Of a DNA stretch of 64,000 bases, positions 21,277 through 33,131 are shown in pieces; positions within the stretch are counted from its first letter, which is position 1; every line of letters starts with the position of its first letter. The stretch lies in contig OW240912.1 in NCBI GenBank assembly GCA_933207985.1, positions 362,751,263 to 362,815,262 of the forward strand, given 5' to 3'. The notes under the pieces are model-generated. The model did not search any database. It saw nothing but the letters and a program-made list of their open reading frames with translations, and had not been told where the DNA came from. The DNA comes from Pelobates cultripes (Eukaryota > Chordata > Amphibia > Anura > Pelobatidae). The translations under genes and the position numbers were made by a program.

Positions 21277-22450
21277 ATGGCCACTAAAAAGATACAAAAT
21301 GGCAAACAGATGAAAAAAGAAAATAAACCAGAAAAACATCTCTCCTTTTTCTCACCACACCCCCTAGGTAACAAACCAAACCTGTCGGAATCCCTTTTGT
21401 TGGATAACCCACTAGAGCAGGGGTTCTCAACCCAGTCCTCAAGGGCCAGTCCACGATTTAGGGATTACCTGGGTGTGTCTAAGGTGTAATTTTTTTATTT
21501 TATTTTTTTCTAAACACCTTAGACACACCAAGGTAACCCCTAAATCGTGGACTGGTAAGGGATCCTTGAGGACTGGGTTGAGCACCCCTGCACTAGAGGG
21601 AGACATCTGTAAACAACAAAGCGAGGAAAATGTTGAACCAAGACTAGAAGGAAATGACTGACAGGTTACTTAAACATCTAGATATACAATTTGGGAAAAT
21701 GAAAGAAGAGATTCAAGCAAATACTTTGGAGATTAAGAAATAATTATTGACTCTTGCTTCACAAATCCAAGGTATTGAGGAAAAACTACACCTGATGGAA
21801 TAAAGGGAAAAGGTCCTCCGAGAAGAAAATATGGCACTAGAAAGCAAAATGATTGCTATGGAGAACAAATTGATAGACTTGGAAGACAGGTGAAGAAGAA
21901 AAAAAACTAAGAATCAGAGGAATATGGGAACAAATAAACACAAACTTCTAATCATAGAAGTAAAAGGTTTTATCATACCTCTGGAGGTTGATTGGGACTC
22001 CAAAACTCCTATGATGGATAGGTGTCATTGAGTGAATAAACCAAAAGGGGTCCCAGATCATCTGCCAAGAGATGTAATGATATGCCGCGCCTATTTTTAA
22101 CTCAAGATACAAATATTAAGAGCTACAAGAGAGGGTAGATGCGCAAGAGAGTATTCAACTCTGAAAATATTTCAGGATCTATCATGACAAACCAGACAAA
22201 AGAGGAAAACCTTTATGGACAGCATCACTATATTGAGAAACAACGATATGAAATATCGATGGGGTTTCCCCACGAAAATCATTATACTTCACAATGTAGT
22301 CTGTTCCGGTTTAGCAAAGCAGAAGACCTAAAAAACTGGATAACCCCAAAGAAAATTGGAAGTGGCACCAAAAATCCATCAACAAACAAGGCCTTAGCAA
22401 ATTTAAAAGAAGGAAAGGAAGAATGGGAAAGATGGAAGGGAAAAGAATGA
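21277..22450 (+). pseudogene. Old L1 ORF1 remnant
   Basis: Several short frames together resemble an L1 ORF1 protein. The first 50 codons are Lys/Asn-rich, then a hAT-type palindrome interrupts at 21418-21590. After it come KEEIQANTLEIKK- and ENMALESKMIAMENKL-type coiled-coil text, then a GISPR-like RNA-binding remnant near 22060-22150. Multiple stops make it non-functional. Confidence 0.65.
21418..21590. mobile_element. hAT-type palindromic MITE, 173 bp
   Basis: It starts CAGGGGTTCTCAACCCAGTC and ends with GGACTGGGTTGAGCACCCCTG. Nearly the whole element is an inverted repeat around a short A/T centre at 21490-21515. Perfect 8-bp duplications CACTAGAG lie at 21410-21417 and 21591-21598, the hallmark of a hAT transposase. 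Confidence 0.9.
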
Positions 22451-23284
22451 AAGTGAAAGGGGCAAATTGGCATCAGCGATATTAGACTCCTCAAATAGAG
22501 AAACCAAATCAGAAAAAGCTGCGGAAACAAAAGGAATTAGGTTATTTATATTTTTATGTATATATACTTGTATGTAGATGGATTTAAAAAAAAAAATGAA
22601 CACGGTATTAGGGGATAATGGGCAAATAAAATTAACAAAACTAATAGGAGAAAGGAAATCAGAAACTAGGAAATTCTAAATTTAGACAATAAGATAAAGA
22701 TCAGGAAAAAAATAAAAAAATATATATTTATGGTTTGATCAATTACAAAACACTCACTTAAGTTAATACATAAGACACGAAAGGAAGCATAAACACCCTA
22801 CATAAAGGTGGATATCTAGCTAAACTGATACTACACAAAATGTTGAATAAACACAAGAAGACTAAATTATAAGGTGGATAGAAGGGAACTCTCTTCTACT
22901 AGAAATTAACCAAACTAATGAAAGAAAGCTATCACAACGGTATGAAGGAAGGATGAATATAAAATCTACACAGGCAATGAGTTAATAAAGGAAAAAGAGA
23001 GAGTCTACAATTTTTTATTTTTTTATTTATTTATTTTATTTTTGCCTCTGTACCATTTTAAAAAGGCTTCCTTTAGAAAGTCTATCCTCAGAACGCACTT
23101 CCCACCCTATTCGTGGGATCAACATTCGAGTAATGTGTTTATTTACTCAAGATATTGTATGGTGGGGGATTTTTGTCATTTTTAATGTAATTATAAAGAA
23201 ATGTCATTTTCTGTTGTTTAACAGACCTAAAATGTTAGGTGGGGGGGGAAGAGAGAGAGAGAGCCAGCCCAAAGAAGGTTTGAA

Positions 23285-24635
23285 CACCTACAATTTAAGG
23301 TAGTTTCAATAAATGCCCGTGGGATAAACACGCCTATCAAAAGGTCCATATTAAAAAATCTGATACAAATTAGTACGCTACAAGAAACTCACTGGAAAAA
23401 ATCTAACAATAATACAATTAGCTCCGCAAAATACCCCATTATTATAAGTGCTGCTCTGAAAAAAAAGTGTGGCTTTCATGTTTGCCAGATATGTCTCCCT
23501 AAATACTATATATCAAGAATTAGATCCAGAAGGCCGATATATTATTTTAGTATGTGAAATAAATGTTATTTACACTAATATTTATGCACCAAACAAATTT
23601 ACAATACATTTTATTGCAAAAGTGTTTAAGAAAGTAAGGCAAATTCAGCAAGGACTGACATTAATGATAGACTCAGAGTGATAAAATTAGGATACCAAAT
23701 TAGGATAGATTTCAAAATGTACTGAACAGCTACAATTTAAGAGATATATGGAGAATATTCCACCCTTCTGATCTGGATTATACATGTTTCTCTAAAACTT
23801 ATAACACTTATTCTAGAATAGACCTCATATTGGGAAATGTGAGCATTCTGTATCTTGTTTAAAAGAATAGAGATACAAGAAATAACATGGTCGGACCATA
23901 GTCCAATCTGGTTAGAATATAAAGATACATTTTGACATCTTCCATAAAGAGTGGCGTTTGGGAGACCATATACTACAAAAAAAAAATAACGTTGAAGAGA
24001 TTAAGTAAATAACTAAGATTATTATTATTTTTTTTTTTTTTTTAAACAAGAATAAAGATACACCAGACATTACGGTGTATAAAAGTGTACTTAGAGGGCA
24101 TATGATAAAAATGGCAGCTATCGAGGAGGAAAAAGTACCACTTCCAAAAAAAAAAAAAACCCAGAATAAATTAACACCTTCTACACAAACAGCAATTAAG
24201 ATTGCAGAAATAGAAAAACAGATAAATAATCCGCTAACAAATAGAGCAGCCAAAATGCTAGAACAATTCCAAGTCAAGTGGTATTTAAAAGGTAATAAAC
24301 CAGAAGCATTCATGACCAATAAATTGAAAAAAATAGAGAGGCATACAATTAAGGAAAAAGAAACATATGTAATGGCCCCAGAAAAAATAAGAAGTGCATT
24401 TGAAAAATTCTGCTGAGATTTATATAATTTACCAGAAGAAATTTAGAAATTGTTCAATAAAATACATTTGCCAAAAACTCTGCCCGACCAACTGAAACTG
24501 CTTAATCAACCCATAACAGAAGTAGAGGTTAGTAAAGCAATAGAGAAGCTTAAAATAAAGACCGCTCCAGGTTTTACAAATAAATTTTACAAATTAATGA
24601 AAGATCTGATAAAAGGTGAACTTTCAAATATTTTT
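23285..24635 (+). pseudogene. Old L1 ORF2 remnant: endonuclease and N-terminal RT
   Basis: A VVSINARGINTP start, LQETHW and NIYAPN mark an apurinic-type endonuclease. A further part at about 24075-24415 is the linker, and 24450-24640 holds TAPGFTNKFYK, where a PGPDG-F motif is expected. Frameshifts and stops are frequent. Poly(T) of the invading minus-strand L1 follows at once. Confidence 0.75.
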
Positions 24636-24849
24636 TTTTTGTAAATATGATTTTTATTTCCTGTATTTGGGAATAAAAGGTGAGTATCATGCAGACTCGC
24701 AGGTCTGTATTTTGTAGTCAACGTAACGAAAACAATCAACAGGCGGGCACGCAGGCCCAACAGCAAAGTCGGACTCGCAGGTCCCTTGTATCAACATTAA
24801 AGCTTATGTGGGTGAAACCCCACTCCTCCCTCCCAGATTGTTCTCAGTA

Positions 24850-26516
24850 ATCCCGTGTTCCCGTGCTGTTTGAGAAAAAGGATAAATGAGTCATTTATTA
24901 CACGTGAGTTTACAGAGGAAGAGGTTCTATTTCAACTGTCAAAAGTAAAGACAAATAAGTCAATGGGACCTGATGGAATACACCCAAAGCTATTAAAAGA
25001 GCTTAGTGGTGTACTAGCAAAACCATTAACAGATTTATTTAACCAATCATTGTTAACAGGAGTAGTCCCAGAAGATTGGAAGTTAGCGAATGTTGTGCCC
25101 ATTTACAAGAAAGGTAATAGGGAGGAGTCGGGCAACTATAGGCCAGTAAGCCTTACTTCAGTAGTGGGGAAAGTGATGGAAACCATGTTAAAGGATAGGA
25201 TTGATGAACATCTAAAACACATGGATTTCAAGATCAGAGACAACATGGGTTTACTTCAGGGAGGTCATGCCAAACTAATCTTATTGATTTTTTTGATTGG
25301 GTAACTAAAATTATAGATCAGGGTGGTGCAGTAGACATTGCTTACCTAGATTTCAGTAAGGCTTTTGACACTGTTGCACATAGAAGGCTTATCAATAAAC
25401 TGCAATCTTTAAGTTTGGATTCCAATATTGTTGAATGGGTAAGACAGTGGCTGAGTGACAGGCAACAGAGGGTTGTAGTTAATGGAATATATTCAAAGCT
25501 TGGACTTGTCACCAGTGGGGTACCTCAGGGATCTGTACTTGGACCCATTCTCTTTAATATTTTTATTAGTGATATTGCAGAAGGTCTTGATGGTAAGGTA
25601 TGTCTTTTTGCTGATGATACTAAGATATGTAACAGGGTTGATGTTCCAGGAGGGATAAGCCAAATGACAAATGATTTAGGTAAACTAGAAAAATGGTCAG
25701 AATTGTGGCAGCTGACATTTAATGTGGATAAGTACAAGATAATGCATCTTGGACGTAAAAACCCAAGGGCAGAGTACAGAATATTTGATAGTGTCCTAAC
25801 CTCAACATCCGAGGAAAGGGATTTAGGGGTGATTATTTCTGATGACTTAAAGGTAGGCAGACAATGTAATAGAGCAGCAGGAAATGCTAGCAGAATGCTT
25901 GGTTGTATAGGGAGAGGTATTAGCAGTAGAAAGAGGGAAGTGCTCATGCCATTATACAGAACACTGGTGAGACCTCACTTGGAGTATTGTACACAGTACT
26001 GGAGACCGTATCTTCAGAAGGATATTGATACCTTAGAGAGGGTTCAGAGAAGGGCTACTAAACTGGTTCATGGATTGCGGGATAAAACTTACCAGGAAAG
26101 GTTAAAGGATCTTAACATGTATAGCTTGGAGGAAAGGCGAGACAGGGGGGATATGATAGAAACATTTAAATATATAAAGGGAATCAACACAGTAAAGGAG
26201 GAGACTATATTTAAAAGAAGAGTAACTACCACAACAAGAGGACATAGTCTTAAATTAGAGGGACAAAGGTTTAAAAATAATATCAGGAAGTATTACTTTA
26301 CTGAGAGGGTAGTGGATGCATGGAATAGCCTTCCAGCTGAAGTGGTAGAGGTTAACACAGTAAAGGAGTTTAAGCATGCGTGGGATAGGCATAAGGCTAT
26401 CCTAACTATAAGATAAGGCTAGGGACTAATGAAAGTATTTAGAAAATTGGGCAGACTAGATGGGCCGAATGGTTCTTATCTGCCGTCACATTCTATGTTT
26501 CTATGTTTCTATGTTT
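24850..26516 (+). mobile_element. CR1-type LINE inserted in the 3' UTR of the Tx1-type L1
   Basis: The RT runs over two frames: 24855-25304 (GPDGIHPKLLKEL, then NYRPVSLTS) and 25415-26416, with the YLDFSKAFDTVAH block between them on a third frame. Conserved are GVPQGSVLGPILFNIFI, the FADDTK active site and, in the thumb, RDLGVIISDDLK. The C terminus is complete (AWNSLPAEVVEV) and ends at 26416. The 3' tail has GGGCCGAATGGTTCTTATCTGC and three TTCTATG-type repeats, as in CR1 tails. Endonuclease is absent, so it is 5'-truncated. Confidence 0.92.
25415..26416 (+). pseudogene. CR1 RT, C-terminal two thirds
   Basis: A 333-residue open frame holds RT motifs from GVPQGS through FADDTK to the terminal RxxFTERVVDAWNSLPAEVV region. 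There is no stop inside. The upstream RT part is one or two frameshifts away (near 25255-25310), and the endonuclease is missing, so no complete protein is possible. Confidence 0.9.
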
Positions 26517-27105
26517 GCTGCTGTGTATCCACCTTCAACCAGTCTGCTAGCCCTTCAGGCCGGGCATGGCCCCTCCAATTGTCTACCTCTATACGGGCTG
26601 ATGCTCTCCCTGCTATTGCCCCCCTAGTATTCGGGTGTGCATGGTTGTATTATCTGTGCATGCGAAAGGGACAAGCACGGTCCGGTCGTTACGTGTTCTT
26701 ATAAGGTCGTGTCTAGTGAGGACCTTAGCTATCGACGGGCTGTAGTGATATAGTGGGCAGGAGTCCTGTTTCGGAGGGGGATATGAGTACTGGGGAGTGT
26801 GTTTCCAATGTCTGTTTAACCTGTGCGACAGTTGGGTGGTGTCCTTGGTTTTAATATATGAGAGAGGAGGGGAGGGGTAAGGTAAGGGTAAGGAAGGAGG
26901 AGGAGGAGGGTCTGTCTGTCGTCCATGTGCCTATCCAGCCTGTGTAGCTCCCTGCCATTAGGTATGGAGCAGCGTCAGGAAGTCTTGTTTCGTCGTGGCC
27001 AATATCCAGTGGGTCCAAATGTCTAGGTATGTCTGATGTTGTTTTTCAGTAGCTAACATGGCGAGCTCTTCTACCGCTCGTAGTTCTTCCATGTGGGTGA
27101 ACCAT

Positions 27106-30100
27106 TTAAGTATGGAAGGGGTCTCTTTTTTTCTTCAAGTATTGTGGTATAGTTTGCTTAGCCATGTTTAGAATTCGAATTGTAAGGGACTTTTTGTATT
27201 TAGAAATCGGTATGGTCGTGTGGTGGAGCAGCATTGCTGCCGGATCTAGTGGTGGTGGGTTGTCAGAGAAGCGGGAGGCTATTTTATGGATTTTCCTCCA
27301 GAATGGTTGTACAAGTTCGCGTGCCCACCAAATGTGTAGGGGCGTGCCCGTTGCCTTGGCGCACCGCCAGCATAGGCTTGACCCATGAGCATGCGTGTAT
27401 TGAGTCGTGTCTGGGGTACAATACCATTGCGTGAGTATCTTATATGCTGTCTCCTGACTCTTGCTGAAAATGGAGCAGTGGTGGGTGACCTCACAAATCT
27501 TTTCCCAATCGGCCCTACTAAATGTGTGATGAAGGGCCTCCTCCCATTTCCCCATAAAGCGTGGCGCAGCCATGTGTGTGAGCGTTTGTAGAAGGGCGTA
27601 AAGGTGCGAGATGCCATGTGGCAGTGGGTCGGGGTCTGCGCATAGTTGCTCGTAAGCGGTGAGTTCCCTAGTGAGGGCTCCTGTGCGGGGCAGTGTCTTT
27701 ACATAGCTCGCAAGCTGTGCGTAGCGGAAGTGGGTTGCGAATGGTTGGGTATGACCCCCACATAGGTCAGCCAAGGTCCTCAGCCCCTGACCGGAGCACA
27801 CATGTTTCAGCCTTGGCAGTGGGCTTTGCACCAGGGCCCGCAGTGCCCTAGGGTCCGCGCCCGGCGGGAAGTCAGGATTATGTGTGAGGGGAAGTAATGG
27901 GGACGGGTATGTGGAGAGCGCGTGTCTACCAGCATTGCCTCGCCATATCCTCAGAGTCGCTTTCGTATATGTGGAATAGTGTGTTTCCCTTCCATCCGTC
28001 CCTGCGGGGAGCCACGGGATAAGGGCGGCTGGGAGCTGAGCTACCCCCTCCTCTACCTGTTTCCATAGTTTGCTGACCCCCGTCTTGGACCACTCCGCAA
28101 CACGTTGCAGGTGGCATGCCTTGTAGTATAGTCGGAAGTCCGGTAGAGCCAGACCCCCTCTATGCTTGGGTTGAGTTAGCAGTGTGTATTTCAGTCTGGG
28201 TCTCCTCCCATCCCAAACAAAAGCCCCTGAGGCCTGTCGAAGTGTGGCGAAGAACGAGGATGGGATTGTGATGGGCAGGGCCTGGAAGAGATAAAGTAGT
28301 CTCGGTAGAAAATTCATTTTTATTACTTGAATTCTACCCAGCCAGGAGATGTGTGGGAGGGCCCATTCCCTCATGTCTGTACGGAACTTAGCTAGTATCG
28401 GGGCGAAATTCGCTGTGAATAGCTCCGATTCCTTAACGGTCAGCCAAGTGCCGAGGTATCGGATTTTGTCCGTGGCCCATTGGAACACAAAACTCCGTCG
28501 GAGCTGTGCTGATCTCCTTGCGGGTATGCTTACGTTTAAGATATAGGACTTTGAGAAGTTAATCTTGTACCCCGAGAACCCTCCAAAGGCCTGGAACTCC
28601 TGCACTAAATTGGGGAGGGAGACTTCCGGGTGGGTTATGAAGAATAGTAGGTCATCCACATAAGCGGCTAGTTTATGTTGTGTGTCTCCTATGTGTACCC
28701 CCGTGATGTCCGGGTGGTGTCGGATTGTGGTTAGTAGGGGTTCTAAAGCCAGAACGAATAGCAGTGGGGGCAGGGGACACCCCTGTCGCGTACCATTGTA
28801 TATCGGGAACGCCTCTGTGGGTGCCCCGTTGACCAGGACATGCGCCGTCGGGTGAGTGTATAGGGCCTTAATCCATCCTCGCAGGTATGGTCCCATACCC
28901 ATGTGTGACAGTATCTGGAACATATACGCCCAGCAGACTCTGTCAAAGGCCTTCTCCGCGTCCGTGGACAGCAGGAGAAGGCCTGTGTCTTCCCCTGATT
29001 TTCTGTGCATAATCGTGAGGGCCCTGATGGTGTCGTCTCTGGCTTCCCGACCCATTACAAACCCCACCTGGTCCGCATGGACCAGAGAGGGCATGTGCAC
29101 CTGGAGCCGGGTCGCCAGGACCTTTGCCAATAGTTTGATGTCATTGTTTATGAGGGAGATGGGCCGGAAGCTCCCGCAGTGCTCCCGGTCCTTGCCCTCT
29201 TTCGGAATTATGGTGATGTGTGTCATGAGTGCCTGTGCAGGTAATTCATGTCCCTCTCTGATGGCGTTGAACATGGCCAGTAGTGGGGGATACAGGGTCT
29301 CGGCATAGCTTTTATAATATTTGAGGGGCAGGCCATCGGGGCCTGGGCTCCTACCCGGTTTCGTGGATTTGATTGCGAGTGCTAGTTCCCCTATGGATAT
29401 TGGTTCGTCTAGTTGATCTGCCGTGTCGGCCGCCAGGGATGGGAGCCTATGGGTCTTTAGGTAGTCGTCTATTGAGGTCTGTAGTGATCGTGACTGCGCG
29501 TCTGTGTGTGGGCATGGAAGGGAGTAGAGTTCCGCGTAATCTGTGCGAATGATTTCCTGAATCTTGGCCGGATGTCTGTGTAGGACCCCTGCCTTGTCAC
29601 GAATCTTGTCTATATACGTGTCTTGTCTTCTTTTGGCCAGCATGCGCGCTAGAAGCTTTCCGCTTTTGTTTCCATGTATTGCAAAGAAAGCCCTATTTCG
29701 CAATGCGTCCCTCTGATGTGTGGAGTGGAGGAGAGTGGTCAATTCCCTCCGTAGTCGGAGGAGTTTGGCCTGGTGTGTGGGGAGTTGGTGTTGCTTGTTA
29801 AGTGTGTCTGCTTGTTCTATGTCCGAAAGCAAAGCGGCCATGCGGGCCTCTCTCTGTTTCTTCAGGAGTGTGCTTTTTTGGATAAAATGCCCCCTTTTGA
29901 CACACTTGTGTGCCTCCCAGCGTATGGTGGGGGGGGGTTTGTTCGCAGGTGTTTGTAAAGTAATCCTGTAGTGTTTTCCCAATGTCCGAGGTGACCGTTG
30001 GGTTGGTAAGCAGTGATTCATTTAACCTCCACTTGGAGATCTTGGGTCTATGGAAGGGGGAGTGTAATTTGATGGTCACCGGGGCATGGTCCGACCATGT

Positions 30101-30787
30101 CACGGTGCCCTGATCGGCCTGTAAGACCAACGGTATGTGGTGGCTGGGGACTAGGAGATAATCTATGCGGGTGTAGGAGTTATGGGGGTGGGAGTAAAAG
30201 GTGAAATCCTTTTCGTCGGGGTGAAAAGCTCTCCAACAGTCCACTAGTTTCGTTCTGGTCAGGAGAGCTTTGATGGCCGTAAGGTATTGCGAGGGAATGT
30301 GTGAGTGTCCTGAGGAGGAGTCCCATTTGGGGTCTAATGCTACATTTAGGTCTCCGCCTACTATCAAGATGCCTTCCTGGAAGCCTACAAGTGTGCGGAG
30401 CGTCTTGGCCAGGAATTTATATTGCCGGCGGTTTGGGGCGTAGAGATTGGCAAAGGTATACGTTGTGTTCGCGATCGTCCCTTTGACGAATAGGAAACGG
30501 CCCTCTGGGTCTGTTATGACCCCTGTTTCCGTGAAAGGGAGGTGTCTATGTAGGAGTATCGCCGTGCCCCTTGACTTACCCCCCTGAAAGTCGCTGTAGT
30601 ATCCTTTCGGATAGTGTTGATTAGTCAATGTGGGTCGTGAGCCTGCTCGGAAGTGGGTCTCTTGTAGAAACACTATGGAGGCGTGGGCCGCCCTGAAATC
30701 TTTATGGGCCCCGGCCCTTTTTTCTGGCGTGTTGAGTCCCCTAGCGTTCAGCGTGAGTATTGTGAGGGGGGCCGGTAGCAGGGACAT
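27106..30787 (-). CDS. Tx1-type L1 ORF2: endonuclease, reverse transcriptase, Cys-rich end (one frameshift)
   Basis: The start is the ATG at 30787, giving MSLLPAPLTILTLNARGLNT. The N terminus is an apurinic-type endonuclease: N in LNARG, E in LQETH, Y-APN, the GGDLN block and the terminal SDHAPV. The RT carries PGPDGLP, GSFRPISL, TDAEKAFDRV (first Asp), GTRQGCPL, YVDDLLFF (catalytic pair) and LGTWL. The C terminus has CWRC...HIWW, as in Tx1/L1 proteins. Two overlapping frames (29798-30787 and 27106-30021) join at a G-run at about 29927-29937, so a one-base indel there is the only evident damage. The total is about 1220 residues. Confidence 0.92.
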
Positions 30788-32302
30788 GCTGGATATGAGT
30801 CTATCACTTAGAGGTGATGTAGTTACGTCTGTCCAGTAGTCAGGTATAGAAAGTGTGGGATGGGGAAACTTGGGGGAAAACTGGGTAGGTCTGAGGGAAG
30901 GAAGGGGATGATCGCACCCTCTAGGTCTAGGGACCGGGTACAGATTAGTGTCGCCGTATGCGGCGGTTTATGGATTCGAGCGTTGGGGGAGCAGTGAGTC
31001 CCCCCTCTCCCGCAGGTAGGGGGGTGCACCGCGCACCTAAGTCTGAACGCTCCAGCCAATAGGGTAGCAAAGGAGTCCAAGAAACCCCAAGTAGGCAGAG
31101 CCCCGCGGGCCCAGGATGCTCCCAGAAAGATCGTCACGATCCGCTTCGAGCCCCGGAGTTCCGCCCAGTTGGGACATCCCGTCTCTCCGTCTCATGGCTC
31201 TCCGAGTAGGGACTGTAGCTTATGGTGAACCTCTGTAAGCTAATGTTTGCATGGTCTGTGTCATGACCGAGGCCAGTGGGTCGTCCGGCCCACAGGTGTG
31301 ATGTGGTGTTCCTTGGCCTATTTTGTGTTGCCTGCCTGCTGCCCCCTGGTGTCTGGATCTTCCCTAATAACCTAGGGTCAGGAAAATACCTAACTAACTC
31401 TGTGCAATGGGAGCCCCACCATGACCCCGTCGGGTTCCGTGGCATGCATTACCCCAGTCTGGACCTATCCCCTCCCGGTTGGGCGGCAATCGCCCTATTC
31501 ATGCGGATGCGTGTCTGGGTGACCCTACGATAGTCTATCTTAGGGCCCTCTCATAGCCCTCTGTGTCAAGGTTTGGGGGAAGCTAGGAAGGCTAGAAGGG
31601 CTGCGCCAAACTATGAGAACCGGCAACTCGGCAGGTACCCTGTATCCGCCGGGGGGGTGGGCCTATGGTGTAGCTATATGGGCCATACGTCCCCTCCCCT
31701 TGATCTAGCGCAATGGACTCCCCTGACCCCTGTAAGTAGCAAGGTGGCAGTAGCCTTATGTCATCCCAGCGTATCTCAGCATAGCCTGCCTGAAGGCTAA
31801 ATATCTTGGTACGTCTACGAGGGTTAGCTGGGTGTGTATCTCGGGCCCATCAGCTCCCAGGTCACATATACAAAAGGAACAAGTCCAGGACTTGAGTGTC
31901 CATCCCCTTCCCTCTGTGCCCAGCTCATGCAGGGAGTGCCACCTTATCCGTCATGGGGTCACCCGGTCCCCCCCCCTGCGCTCGGCCCACAGTTCTCGGG
32001 TAGTGGGGAAGCCCGGTAGTCCCACGCCCCCCCACTCCCCGGGATTATACTTGCGGTATGGGTGAGGAGAAAGGAGAGTCATCACCAGGCCCGGGAGTGG
32101 AGGTCCATGGCCCCCCCGTTTCCCCACGAACACAGGGCCCGGAGGTGAGAGCCCAGCTGCATGTCTCGGGGTTGGTGTAGTAAGGTTCCGAGTGGTCGAG
32201 GCATCATGGTCGAAGATAGAGGGTAAAGAAAAACAAGTCGTCCCATTTACGGCATGGTATACAGGTTCAGAGTCCCAGGGGGCGGCAGGGTAGGCGGCTT
32301 AT
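30788..32302 (-). other. Spacer of about 1.5 kb between ORF1 and ORF2
   Basis: GC-rich, with no long conserved frame. Short minus-strand ORFs (for example 31134-31445) are Pro/Ser/Arg-rich and not recognised. Typical L1 spacers are far shorter, so this may be an insertion or a lineage feature. No target duplications or terminal repeats were seen. Confidence 0.5.
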
Positions 32303-33131
32303 TTAATTCGGTGTCCCCGCCGGTCGTATCGTCTGTGTGCGGGGGGCCCGCAGCCTGTGGGGTTTGGGGCCTGTGCCTGGAGGCCTAGAGCCTTCTGTGT
32401 AGAATCTTAGCGGGTTCGGCCAGAGAAGCTTCTCCGGCGACAGATGTAGCTCCCGTTGAATCGTCTCCAGATCTTCTGCTCCCGCGACCACGAAAGGGCC
32501 AGAGGGTGTTGCTATTTGAAGGCCTGTGGGGAAGCACCAGTGATACCTAATGTTGGCGGTCTGCTGCTGCCTGGTGAGGGGCTTCAGGGCCCGCCGATAG
32601 GCCAGAGTGGCTGGGGACAGGTCTGGGTAGAGCTGGATTTCTGATCCGTCTAACAGTACCTTTTCCGTGGCACGTGCCTTACGGAGGATCTCCTCCTTAA
32701 GCTGGAAACTCTCCATACAGCAGATGATGTCTCTGGGAGGCCCACCCTGGGGTCCTTGTGGTCTCAGGGCCCTGTGGGCTCTAACGAAGCCCATGTGCGT
32801 CTGGGGTGGCCTAGCTAGGAGCCTGTTGAACAGCTCCAGCAAGGTGCTCTGTACCGGGGCTTTACTGTCTAGCTCCTCTGGGACCCCCCTCACCCGGATA
32901 TTCTGGCGTCTCCCCCTGTTATCGAGGTCCTCTATATGCAGGGCCATCTGCCTCATCACTGTAGTGTGGTGCTGCAGCGTGTCTGTATTGGCAGCCTGTG
33001 CCAATGCCATGTGGTCACAGTCCGCCTCGATCTGTGCGACTCGCTGGTTGAGGCCTTGTAGGTCTTCTATCAGCGCGTGGAGTTCCGTCGTGATCGACGT
33101 GCGCAGTTCTGCGTTGGCCGTCTTTTGGGTA
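32303..33131 (-). CDS. Tx1-type L1 ORF1, 5'-truncated
   Basis: The frame from 33131 to the stop near 32303 encodes an L1 ORF1-type RNA-binding chaperone. First comes a coiled coil (TTELHALIEDLQGLNQRVAQ), then the RRM start (RRQNIRVRGVPEE) and a C-terminal domain with PPRDIICCMESFQLKEEILRKA-like text. The stretch upstream of 33131 in the same frame comes from the old L1 and a T-run and is not part of the protein. The protein end is a Pro/Arg-rich tail. Confidence 0.85.

Larger units (their letters stand above)
21050..24635 (+). mobile_element. Old L1 element, 5' half (5' UTR, ORF1, endonuclease, start of RT)
   Basis: AT-rich and full of stops. ORF1 remnants (21277-22450) include a basic N terminus, a Lys/Glu-rich coiled-coil region near 21680-21900 and an L1 C-terminal domain. 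ORF2 remnants start at about 23285 with a VVSINARGINTP-type endonuclease start and LQETHW, then Y-A-P-N. They run to the PGFTNKFYK motif near 24570 at the start of RT. The 3' half resumes at 33132 after a nested insertion, but the central RT part is missing. Confidence 0.8.
24636..33131 (-). mobile_element. Young Tx1-type L1 LINE, 5'-truncated in ORF1, minus strand
   Basis: The poly(A) tail is read as the T-run at 24636-24645, so the 3' end is on the left. It carries a 3' UTR (split by a CR1 copy), ORF2 (27106-30787), a long spacer and ORF1 (32303-33131). At 33131 ORF1 stops abruptly against old AT-rich L1 sequence, so this copy is 5'-truncated. GC content, long ORFs and only one visible frameshift mark it as much younger than the L1 it sits in. 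AAATATTT occurs on both flanks and may be a short target duplication or microhomology. Confidence 0.88.

Noticed and set aside
31276..32133. Several GC-rich plus- and minus-strand frames of 60-103 residues in the L1 spacer
   Set aside because: GC-rich DNA gives few stops; no motif or shared reading direction supports them as genes.
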